In this document: positions 14,335 to 20,829 of the stretch, in pieces | How the letters are laid out: the number at the start of each line of letters is the position of its first letter | Numbering within the stretch: the stretch's first letter is position 1 | DNA from: CADEFX01 sp050260355 | GTDB taxonomy: Bacteria; Pseudomonadota; Alphaproteobacteria; Rhizobiales; Hyphomicrobiaceae | Length of the DNA stretch: 22,181 nucleotides | Direction of reading: 5' to 3' | Assembly (NCBI GenBank): GCA_050260355.1 | Contig: JBLNBZ010000019.1 | Location: forward strand, 1-22,181 | The notes under the pieces: generated by a model | Database searches by the model: none | The model's input: the letters and a program-made list of their open reading frames with translations, nothing else | What the model was told of the DNA's origin: nothing | Position numbers and translations under genes: made by a program

Positions 14335-14798
14335 GGAGAGCCCCCCATTTCCTGGTGTGCCGGCTTCGACCCAACTTCGGCCTCTGAATCGAAGCATTCA
14401 GACCAAGACTAAGTGTAATGCGATCCTTTCGCCGGGGCAACGTAGCATTAACCGTGCGCGGCGTTGCGCCGCCACGCCGGCACCAGAGAAAAACACGCGC
14501 TGCCAAGACAATCTGACGACGTCGTTAGCAGCAGGTAAACGCATCCCTCAACAAGTGTTTGACGAATGGAGCAAATAGGTGCGTTCGTCCCTGATCCGCA
14601 CATCTTCAACAGGCTTTTGTAACGGCAAACCCGTGCGCCGATAGCACGGAGTTTACGCGATTTAATCCCACAATTGACACGTTGATCCCGCGACGGGCCG
14701 GCATGGCACTGTCGCACTGGTTGGGCGGCGGGACGCACTTTGCGACTTTTCGCTGCCGCGTTCAGGTAGGAGCGATTTGCTCCGGGAGTGAATGCGTC
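14335..14798. other. Gene-free stretch between divergent genes
   Basis: No coding region with a convincing start and composition is seen on either strand, apart from a possible longer 5' end of the small lipoprotein gene up to 14397. It is less GC-rich than its surroundings, with many TTAA/AAAC words. A 6-bp hairpin GCGGCG-TTG-CGCCGC lies at 14458-14472. TTGACA at 14674-14679 has no matching -10 at a normal distance. It presumably holds the promoters of the two flanking divergent genes. Confidence 0.5.
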
Positions 14799-15068
14799 AT
14801 GGCACGTTATCAAACGCCGTATCCGGCGATCGTCGAGGCTGCCGCGCAGGAGGGCGCACCCGACGCGTTGTTCCAGCTCGGCCTGCTGTATTGCTCGGGG
14901 CGCGAGGTCGCCCTGGATCTCGTCGAGGCACACAAGTGGTTCAACCTCGCTGCGTTGCGCGGCAATCCGGAGGCGCGCCGCTACCGTTCCGAGATTTCCG
15001 CCGAGATGACGCGGGCCGACATCGGGCGCGCGCAAAGAGCCGCGCGCGAGTGGCTGGCGCGCCATTGA
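14799..15068 (+). CDS. Short Sel1-repeat protein
   Basis: 89 residues with a single recognisable Sel1-like (TPR-related) repeat: PDALFQLGLLYCSGREVALDLVEAHKWFNLAALRGNPEARRYR at about 21-63, matching the A..LG..Y..G..V..D...A..W...AA..GN..A pattern. Such short one-repeat proteins are common in Hyphomicrobiales and probably mediate protein-protein contacts; no signal peptide is seen, so it is likely cytoplasmic. The start at 14799 gives the compact N-terminus MARYQTPYPAIVEAAAQEG and has GGGAG about 10 bases upstream; an ATG at 14682 would add a 39-residue stretch of unrelated composition. The gene stands alone and converges on the eight-cysteine protein gene. Confidence 0.82.
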   Translation: MARYQTPYPAIVEAAAQEGAPDALFQLGLLYCSGREVALDLVEAHKWFNLAALRGNPEARRYRSEISAEMTRADIGRAQRAAREWLARH

Positions 15069-15171
15069 TCTGCGTCCAGGGGCTAAGCTTCGCAGCGGCG
15101 TCCCGGAACGATGCGTGTCGGCGGCTACATCTGATGTCGACCGGGGCGTTGTCCGCCGAGCGGGCGCCGCC

Positions 15172-15642
15172 TCAGCAGGACTTGAAGAAGGAGGTCAGAC
15201 AGGTCCAGGCTTTCCTGGCTGTATTGCTCACCGATTCTCCCGCCTTGCCGGCCTGATCGCTCGAGGACTTGGCGATCTGCTTGGCCAGCTGCTCCACGGT
15301 TCGAGCCGGTCCTTCCTGTTTGGGGGCGTTGCCTGGCGCTGGCGGCGCGTCCGCCTGGGGGGCGCTTCCAGTAGCCGAGACCCGCTTGATCGGCGCGTCG
15401 CAGTCGAACACGGTGCCACGGCGCACGGCGCAGGTCGAATGCCCACCTTGCTTCGCCAGCGTGGTGATGCACAGCATTTGCAGCGGCTGAGCGTCGTTCG
15501 GCCGCGCATCGGTTATCACGCAGCGGTAAAGGGCCTGCGGCTCGGTACACGAAATGCAGTACTCTTGCGCCGCCAAGATGGTTGACAGGCAACCCAGGCT
15601 CAGGCCGGCGAGCGCCAGTGCAACCAACGGGAACCTGCGCAT
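15172..15642 (-). CDS. Secreted cysteine-rich hypothetical protein
   Basis: 156 residues. A signal peptide MRRFPLVALALAGLSLGCL...AA ends near residue 25. The mature part has eight cysteines: a CxxC at C29/C32, then C41, C58, C71, C81, and two near the C-terminus, C148 and C156. The middle (about 91-118) is an Ala/Pro/Gly-rich linker, followed by a helical segment TVEQLAKQIAKSSSDQAG. An even cysteine count after an export signal suggests disulfide bonds in the periplasm. I do not recognise the family. The start is set by GGAGAGG six bases upstream of ATG 15642; in-frame ATGs at 15657 and 15666 lie within or before that ribosome site. The last gene-free bases before it separate it from the glutathione transferase gene on the same strand. 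Confidence 0.7.
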   Translation of the reverse strand: MRRFPLVALALAGLSLGCLSTILAAQEYCISCTEPQALYRCVITDARPNDAQPLQMLCITTLAKQGGHSTCAVRRGTVFDCDAPIKRVSATGSAPQADAPPAPGNAPKQEGPARTVEQLAKQIAKSSSDQAGKAGESVSNTARKAWTCLTSFFKSC

Positions 15643-15678
15643 GCATAACCTCTCCATCTGGCGCAATCGATACGTGGT

Positions 15679-16302
15679 TCAGGGCGTGCCATTGCGGCCG
15701 TGCTTGCGGTATGCGGGCCTTTCGGAAAGCCGCTCGTAGTAGGCAGCGACGGCAGGGAGGGACGGCTTGGCGAAGTCGATGCTGAACCACCGGTTCACGG
15801 CGAGACCAACCGTGATGTCGGCAAGGCCGAAACGTGGGCCGGTCACGAACGGTCCGCTAGCGGCCAGGTGCTCGTCCAGCAAGCGCATCTGCCGCGTCCA
15901 TTCGGCAATGCCGCTCTCGATGATCCTCGGGTCGCTGAAGGCAGGCGACTTGAGCTGAATTCCATGGAATACGGGTCTGATGGCGGTGAAGACATCGGTT
16001 GAGGTCCAGTCCATCCAGGCTTCGGTGAGCGCGCGGGCCTTCAGCTCGGTCGGATAAAAATCGGTGCGGGCGTGCTTCGTCGCCAGATAGCGCACGATAG
16101 TGTTGGACTCGCGCAGGATGAACCCGTCATCATCGATCACCGGCACCACGCCGAAGCGGCTGACGCGCTGAAACGCCGGCTCTTCCGTCGATCGGTAGCC
16201 GCGGCCCCAGTCCTCGCGCTCGAACGGTATGCCGATCTCCTCGCAGATCCAGAGCACCTTGCGGACATTGATCGAGTTGGCGCGTCCGTAGATCTTGAGC
16301 AT
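15679..16302 (-). CDS. Glutathione S-transferase family protein
   Basis: 207 residues with both GST domains. The N-terminal thioredoxin-like half has IYGRANSINVRKVLWICEEIG, the cis-proline loop RFGVVPVIDDDGFIL and the glutathione-binding ES pair in RESNTIVRYLA. The C-terminal helical half has FGLADITVGLAVNRW, the N-capping-box Asp of GSTs. It most resembles the beta/theta-like bacterial GSTs, where the catalytic residue is a Ser or Asn in the first loop rather than Tyr. The substrate is not evident. The ATG at 16302 is preceded by GGGAGAGG at good spacing. It is divergent from the PRMT-like gene, 150 bases apart, and not closely related to the YfcG-like enzyme in this window. Confidence 0.92.
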   Translation of the reverse strand: MLKIYGRANSINVRKVLWICEEIGIPFEREDWGRGYRSTEEPAFQRVSRFGVVPVIDDDGFILRESNTIVRYLATKHARTDFYPTELKARALTEAWMDWTSTDVFTAIRPVFHGIQLKSPAFSDPRIIESGIAEWTRQMRLLDEHLAASGPFVTGPRFGLADITVGLAVNRWFSIDFAKPSLPAVAAYYERLSERPAYRKHGRNGTP

Positions 16303-16452
16303 ATGGGCCTCTCCCTGGAATGCGTCCCGCGACCCTCAGTGCGGCAAACCCGCTTCTCGTTCCCGTTTCTTGTTGCAGGCGAGCGTCCCTAAGACTAGAG
16401 CAGGCGGGCCCATCTGCAAACAATTTGGGGCTCCGGCGATCTCCCTCGCAAC

Positions 16453-17391
16453 ATGCGCATCGAGTATCATCGCACACTTATCGCCGATCGGGTGCGCATT
16501 GCGGCATTCCGCGCCGCGCTGGCCGCCACCATCCGCAAGGGCCAGTCGGTGGTCGTCGACATCGGCACCGGCAGCGGAGTGCTGGCGATGTTGGCGGCGA
16601 AACTGGGCGCAAAGAAGGTCTACGCCTACGAGAAGGCCGAGATCGGTGCGGTAGCCGAGCGGCTGGTCAGGCTCAACAAGCTGCGCAACGTGGAGGTGAT
16701 CCCTGCGCGCTCGACCGAGATCATCGATCCGCCGCGGGGCGACATCGTCGTCTCCGAGACGCTCGGCAACTACGCGCTCGAGGAGTTCCTGATCGAGACC
16801 ATGAACGATGCGGCGGCGCGCCATTTGAAGCCGAACGGCGTGCTGATACCGCGCGCCATCGAGCAGTTCGCCTGCCCCATTGTCGCGCCGCGCGTGTTCG
16901 AAGAGCTCAGCGTCTGGGACGGCGTCGAGGATGGCCTCGACTTCGGTCCGGCGCGGGTCATGAGCCTCAACAATGTGTACGTCCGCAGCTTTCCTGCACA
17001 CGAGCTCCTCGACGCAGGGGCGGCGGCGCGCTGTTGGGATCGCATCGATCTGACGGCGCGAAACCGGCTCAGCCGCAAAGGCAGCATCGCGTGGCAAGTG
17101 GACCATGCGGTGACGGTTTTCGGCCTCGCGGTGTGGTGGCGCGCGGAGCTTTCCGATCGCGTCAGCCTGTCCACGAGTCCTCTCGCGCCGGCAACGCATT
17201 GGGAGCAGCTTTACTTTCCTGCGTTGGAGCCGCTGCAACTCGAGCCAGGGGAGCGGCTTGCCGCCGAGCTGCGCTCGCGGTCCAGCGAGGAGGGCGGCAC
17301 CAATCTTGCCTGGACACTGGCGATCGCAACCGCGAAGGGGCGGCAGCGCGCGCGACAGGTTCTCAACCTCGAGAAGGGCTTTCTCCCCTGA
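16453..17391 (+). CDS. Class I SAM-dependent methyltransferase with protein arginine methyltransferase (PRMT) hallmarks
   Basis: 312 residues. Compared from memory with mammalian PRMT1, the signatures appear in order. Helix X: H6..L9..D12..R15, like H45/M48/D51/R54. Motif I: VVDIGTGSGVLAMLAAKLGAKKV, with the ribose-binding acidic residue in YAYEKAEIG. The double-E loop: VSETLGNYALEE, with two glutamates nine residues apart as in PRMT1 E144/E153. The C-terminal barrel includes the STSPLAPATHWEQLYFP block that mirrors the PRMT THW loop. A protein-arginine substrate is inference; the small-molecule or ribosomal-protein L11 methyltransferase label is the likely automatic name. The ATG at 16453 has no strong ribosome site; the frame is open upstream to 16399 without ATG, GTG or TTG. 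Confidence 0.85.
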   Translation: MRIEYHRTLIADRVRIAAFRAALAATIRKGQSVVVDIGTGSGVLAMLAAKLGAKKVYAYEKAEIGAVAERLVRLNKLRNVEVIPARSTEIIDPPRGDIVVSETLGNYALEEFLIETMNDAAARHLKPNGVLIPRAIEQFACPIVAPRVFEELSVWDGVEDGLDFGPARVMSLNNVYVRSFPAHELLDAGAAARCWDRIDLTARNRLSRKGSIAWQVDHAVTVFGLAVWWRAELSDRVSLSTSPLAPATHWEQLYFPALEPLQLEPGERLAAELRSRSSEEGGTNLAWTLAIATAKGRQRARQVLNLEKGFLP

Positions 17392-17411
17392 GCGCAGTAT
17401 CGCGCGCTGCA

Positions 17412-17428
17412 ACCGGCGCTTAGCCGGT
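17412..17428 (+). terminator. Short hairpin after the PRMT-like gene
   Basis: ACCGGC/GCCGGT arms with a 5-base loop lie about 20 bases past the stop codon. There is no T-run after it, so a terminator role is only possible. The rest of the 170-base gap to the next gene shows no gene. Confidence 0.3.
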
Positions 17429-17561
17429 GCGACACGTGAGCGCCGCAGCGCCGGCGCCGTCCTCTCGTCGTGTCGCAGTTCCAGGAACCGCCCATCGCAA
17501 AACGGCGTTGTCACTCTAACGTTCACGCGCAAGCGTGGATTGAATTCGAGAGGAGGTCAGT

Positions 17562-18140
17562 ATGACGCCGAAGACAGCAGCGAGCGTGGCTGTTCTGGCC
17601 ATGATAGTGGGACTGGGCTCGCCTGCCATCGCCCAGACGACTCCAACCACGCCGAACGAAGGATCGGCAGCCGCAGAGCACAAGTTGCCACCCGCCGGGC
17701 AAATGCCGCCTGAGAAGATGCCGGCGGAGAAGGTGATGCCGTCGCCGAGGAGCGATGCGGCGACCGGCGGTCATGTCACGGTGCAGGCTGCAGACACCGT
17801 GCTCGGGAGTGACCTGATCGGAAAGACGCTCTATGGACCCGATCAGAAGAAGATCGGAAACATCAACGATATCGTCATGAAGCAGGACGGCAGCGGTGTC
17901 GATGGACTGGTTGTCGGCATTGGCGGCTTCCTGGGCCTCGGCGAACGCACGGTCGCGCTGACGATGGACAAGTTCTCATTCCGACCGACCGAGAGTGGAC
18001 GCATGGTGGCCGTCGTTAACGCCACGAAGGAGGAGCTGGACAAGGCACCGGTCTTCAAGTCGAAGGCCGATGAGGCCGCCGAGATGGTGCGCAATGCTCC
18101 CCGGCCGGAGTCGTCCAGTCCCGGCGCGCCGTCGCGATAG
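17562..18140 (+). CDS. Exported PRC-barrel domain protein
   Basis: 192 residues. A signal peptide MTPKTAASVAVLAMIVGLGSPAIA is probably cut after residue 24. A Pro/Glu/Lys-rich low-complexity linker (about 26-70) repeats PPEKMPAEK-like steps. The PRC-barrel domain runs from about 82 to 165: SDLIGKTLYGPDQKKIGNINDIV, DGLVVGIGGFLGLGERTVAL and FRPTESGRMVAVVNATKEEL. PRC barrels are small beta-barrels found in RimM and photosynthetic reaction centre H subunits; exported single-domain forms are frequent in Hyphomicrobiales and of unclear role, probably periplasmic scaffolds or stress proteins. AGGAGG five bases before the ATG fixes the start. The leader has a CACGC-GCAA-GCGTG hairpin (17524-17537). 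A strong terminator follows. Confidence 0.88.
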   Translation: MTPKTAASVAVLAMIVGLGSPAIAQTTPTTPNEGSAAAEHKLPPAGQMPPEKMPAEKVMPSPRSDAATGGHVTVQAADTVLGSDLIGKTLYGPDQKKIGNINDIVMKQDGSGVDGLVVGIGGFLGLGERTVALTMDKFSFRPTESGRMVAVVNATKEELDKAPVFKSKADEAAEMVRNAPRPESSSPGAPSR

Positions 18141-18179
18141 CGACCTCGCCGCGGGTTCGACAAGACAATTTCAGGTAGT

Positions 18180-18213
18180 AAGACGGCCCCGCGCGGGGCC
18201 GTCTTCATTTCTT
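18180..18213 (+). terminator. Intrinsic terminator after the PRC-barrel gene
   Basis: An 11-bp perfect stem AAGACGGCCCC/GGGGCCGTCTT (18180-18190 and 18195-18205) with loop GCGC is followed by the T-rich CATTTCTT. It lies 40 bases after the stop codon. Confidence 0.85.
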
Positions 18214-18398
18214 CGCGACCGGCCTGGCTATTAGCTTCAATGATTTTTGAATGCCGTGGCATGGGAGATATGCGCAGGCGGCCTTTCCTTGTCGTGCGGC
18301 GCAACACATGTTCATATTCACAAGCACTCCCCTCGCGCAGCGCTTCGTTTGCCGTCGATGCGCATCGCGCCCAGATCAGCCGGAAATTGCGCACACAC

Positions 18399-19460
18399 AT
18401 GCAGCACAGACTGAACCCGAATGCAGGCAAGCTGCACATCGAGGACCTCGAGGTTGGCAAGGTGGTGGCGTTCGGCCGCAAGCATGTGACCAAGGAGGAG
18501 ATCGTTGCCTTTGCCCGCGCCTACGACCCGCAGCGCATCCACCTGGACGAAGAGTATGCGAAGTCCTCGATCGTCGGCGGCTTGTGCGCGTCCGGCTTCC
18601 ATTCGTGCGGGATGCTGATGCGCATGCTGGCCGACGAGGTGCTGAACAAGGCCACCTCGCTCGGCTCGCCGGGTATCGACGAGGTCCGTTGGCTGAAGCC
18701 GGTGCGCCCGGGCGACGACTTGACGGCCCGCTACGTATGCCTGGAGAAGCGCGTGCTCGGCTCGCGTCCCGACGTCGGGCTCGCCAAGGTCCGCTTCGAG
18801 ATGCTCAACCAGACGGGCGCTGTCGTCATGAGCTGGCTTTCCAATCAGTTGCTTCGGGTGCGCGAGCCGCAGCGGGCGTCGAGCGCCGGACCGGGCTCGC
18901 AGCGGAGCGAGCGGCCCGCGCCGCTGCAGAGTCTTTGGGAGACTCCGCTCGAGCCTGCGCCATCGACCAAGAGCAACTTCTTCGAGGATCGTGCGATCGG
19001 TGAGATGGCCGATGTCGGCGCGCACACATTCGGGAAGGATGAGATTATCGACTTTGCGCGCACGTTCGATCCGCAGCCCTTTCACCTCGATGAGGTGGCC
19101 GCCAAGTCGTCCCTGTTCGGCGGGCTTTGTGCCTCGGGCTGGCACACGGCGGCAATCTACATCCGCCTGTCGGTCGCCGCGCGACGCAAGATCGAGGCGG
19201 CGATCGTCGCGAACGGAGGCACCCTCGCCGTCTATGGTCCCTCGCCCGGGTTCCGGGATGTCCGCTGGATGAAGCCCGTCTACCCAGGCGACACGATTTC
19301 GTTCCGGAGCCGCGTGGTCGATAAGATCAATCTCAAGTCGCGACCCGATCGAAGTATCGTTGTGAGCCATGCTCAAGGCCGCAACCAGCATGGCGAGATC
19401 GTCTTTGCCATCATCGGTCAAATCCTGGCCGAGCGGCGCCGGCCGTACGAGGGCGCCTAG
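18399..19460 (+). CDS. Tandem MaoC-like (double hot-dog) dehydratase
   Basis: 353 residues made of two similar MaoC/R-hydratase hot-dog domains, about 11-155 and 193-347, joined by a Ser/Pro/Arg-rich linker. Each keeps the hydratase Asp and His: FARAYDPQRIHLDEEYA with D43/H48, and FARTFDPQPFHLDEVAA with D224/H229, each followed by GGLCASGxH. Both also repeat RW(L/M)KPV(R/Y)PGD. MaoC enzymes add water to or remove it from enoyl-CoA-type thioesters, so a CoA-linked acid is the expected substrate. The ATG at 18399 is chosen because the first domain starts just after; no strong ribosome site is seen and the frame is open back to 18240, but that stretch has no domain-like sequence and begins just past the terminator. 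The last base of the gene is followed by a large inverted repeat. Confidence 0.88.
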   Translation: MQHRLNPNAGKLHIEDLEVGKVVAFGRKHVTKEEIVAFARAYDPQRIHLDEEYAKSSIVGGLCASGFHSCGMLMRMLADEVLNKATSLGSPGIDEVRWLKPVRPGDDLTARYVCLEKRVLGSRPDVGLAKVRFEMLNQTGAVVMSWLSNQLLRVREPQRASSAGPGSQRSERPAPLQSLWETPLEPAPSTKSNFFEDRAIGEMADVGAHTFGKDEIIDFARTFDPQPFHLDEVAAKSSLFGGLCASGWHTAAIYIRLSVAARRKIEAAIVANGGTLAVYGPSPGFRDVRWMKPVYPGDTISFRSRVVDKINLKSRPDRSIVVSHAQGRNQHGEIVFAIIGQILAERRRPYEGA

Positions 19461-19487
19461 ACGCCGCTCGATCAGTGCAAAAGATAA

Positions 19488-19546
19488 CCGCCTTCCCTGG
19501 CCTCGCGTCGCTGCTCGTAAGCGGCGTCGGAGCTCTGGGAAGGCGG
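19488..19546. repeat. Large structured inverted repeat between convergent genes
   Basis: Perfect 10-bp arms CCGCCTTCCC (19488-19497) and GGGAAGGCGG (19537-19546) enclose 39 bases that can themselves form a stem, CGCTGC/GCGGCG around TCGTAA. It sits between the MaoC gene and the convergent glucosaminidase gene, without a T-run on either side. It may be a two-way transcription stop, an mRNA 3' end structure or a repeat-family member. Confidence 0.5.
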
Positions 19547-19570
19547 CCCCCGTCTAGCTTGCGTTAGAAC

Positions 19571-20749
19571 CTATTGATTGGCCCGCGGTGCGTTCGGACA
19601 AAGATCGAAGGCGCGGGCAAGCGCTGCCTCGCGGCTTTCGTACTCGCCGATCGGCTCTCCGCCCGGGGCATGGTTGCGAATGAAGCTTTCGGTGAGGCTT
19701 TTCTCGAAACCATTGAGGACTTGCAGCGCCGTGTAGTGGATCTCCCCATCCACCGTGGCGCGGATCAGTACGCTCCTTTCGCCGCCATAGCTGGCAGTCC
19801 AGATCCGGCAATTGTGCGGACGCACTGCGGGCTGCGGGCCCCTGAGAAGTCCAGGGCCTGCGCCGGCCAAAATCGCTGAGCCGAGGGCTTTGCTGCGGTC
19901 CTCGGCGGTTGCTGCTTCCCGTGTGACGGTGCGGTCCTGCGGCCCCCTGAGAAGCCCAGGGCCCGCGCCCGCCAGGATCGCCGAGCCGCGGGCCTTGCTG
20001 CGGTCCTCGGCAGTTGGCGCTTCCCGTGTGACCGCGCGCGCCGCCGTGCTCACGGCTGCGGCTCGCAGTTTCGGCTCATCGTCATCATCGCTTGCGTCGG
20101 CGACAACGGGACCCTTGCAATGCACCGCGCGGAAGCGCTCCGCAATCGCCTCGATGGACGCGCCATAGCGCCGGTCGGTAGCCCAGCGTCGCGCAAGATC
20201 GCGAAACGTGACCGGGCGGCCGAGCGCTTTCGAGCGCTCGATGATGTCTCCTTGCCGCTCGCGTGTCCGCCGCGCTGCGGGGTTGTCGACGTGCTCGCCC
20301 GAATAGGCGACGAGGTGCTGCATCTGGGCCAGAACCCCGGTTGAGACGTCCGGGAAGCTGTCGCCCGGCACGCCGCCTCCCGTCGTGCCGATGCCGGCGA
20401 AGTTGTTCTGCTTGGGATTGACGTCGCCCCAGCGGCCGCTGCCGGTGCGGTAGGTCAGATAGTTCGTCTCCAGCAGCATCTGGAAGAAGGCGTAGTCCCA
20501 GCGCACGCGCAGGGCCTCCCCGTGCTGCTTGTAGAGCTTGGCAATGTCCTTGAATTTCGGATCCAGATCCGGATTGCGCGCCTTCATGAACTGCATCAGC
20601 CGGCCCGGCGTGACGCAAGTCGGTACGCGGTTTCCGCCGTGCGTGCGGATCTCGGGAAGTGCGGATGCGGTTGCCGGGCAGGCCGCGAGCAACGCCAGCA
20701 CAAGGCTCGCGCACGCCAGCACGCCTCGTACCATCTCGCGCCAAGCCAT
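19571..20749 (-). CDS. Secreted glucosaminidase-domain protein with internal 35-residue repeats
   Basis: 392 residues. A signal peptide MAWREMVRGVLACASLVLALLAACPATASA precedes a GH73/FlgJ-like glucosaminidase domain (about 43-212) that hydrolyses peptidoglycan or similar glycans: CVTPGRLMQFMKARNP, FFQMLLETNYLTYRTGSG with the catalytic Glu E94, and QNNFAGIGTTGGG. Two cysteines (C45, C211) bracket the domain. An acidic stretch (DASDDDDE) leads into two copies of a 35-residue unit, TREAxTAEDRSKAxGSAILAGAGPGLLRGPQ (about 241-271 and 276-306). The C-terminal domain CRIWTASYGGERSVLIRA...FDLC has cysteines 70 residues apart (C314, C384). The start at ATG 20749 gives the signal peptide; GTG 20824 is the alternative. 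It follows its paralog in the same direction. Confidence 0.85.
   Translation of the reverse strand: MAWREMVRGVLACASLVLALLAACPATASALPEIRTHGGNRVPTCVTPGRLMQFMKARNPDLDPKFKDIAKLYKQHGEALRVRWDYAFFQMLLETNYLTYRTGSGRWGDVNPKQNNFAGIGTTGGGVPGDSFPDVSTGVLAQMQHLVAYSGEHVDNPAARRTRERQGDIIERSKALGRPVTFRDLARRWATDRRYGASIEAIAERFRAVHCKGPVVADASDDDDEPKLRAAAVSTAARAVTREAPTAEDRSKARGSAILAGAGPGLLRGPQDRTVTREAATAEDRSKALGSAILAGAGPGLLRGPQPAVRPHNCRIWTASYGGERSVLIRATVDGEIHYTALQVLNGFEKSLTESFIRNHAPGGEPIGEYESREAALARAFDLCPNAPRANQ
19832..20035 (-). repeat. Two-copy 105-bp tandem repeat inside the glucosaminidase gene
   Basis: The stretch encoding TREA.TAEDRSKA.GSAILAGAGPGLLRGPQ occurs twice with a period of 105 bases (35 codons); for example CCTGAGAAG recurs at 19841 and 19946. 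The copies differ at about two residues but at several third-codon positions, so the duplication is not very recent, or the protein sequence is under selection. Confidence 0.85.
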
Positions 20750-20829
20750 GGCTTCGACTGCTCCCGGGCTCCAGGACCGCAGACCGCTCACGCCGGCGCG
20801 GCAAAAGCGGTCCGCGACGATCACGCTGC

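Noticed and set aside
14674..14679. Perfect TTGACA -35 word before the Sel1 gene
   Set aside because: No -10-like sequence at 16-18 bases downstream; probably chance.
14448..15065. Minus-strand frame of 205 codons covering the gene-free stretch
   Set aside because: More than half is antisense to the Sel1 gene; the remainder has no start signal and no recognisable sequence.
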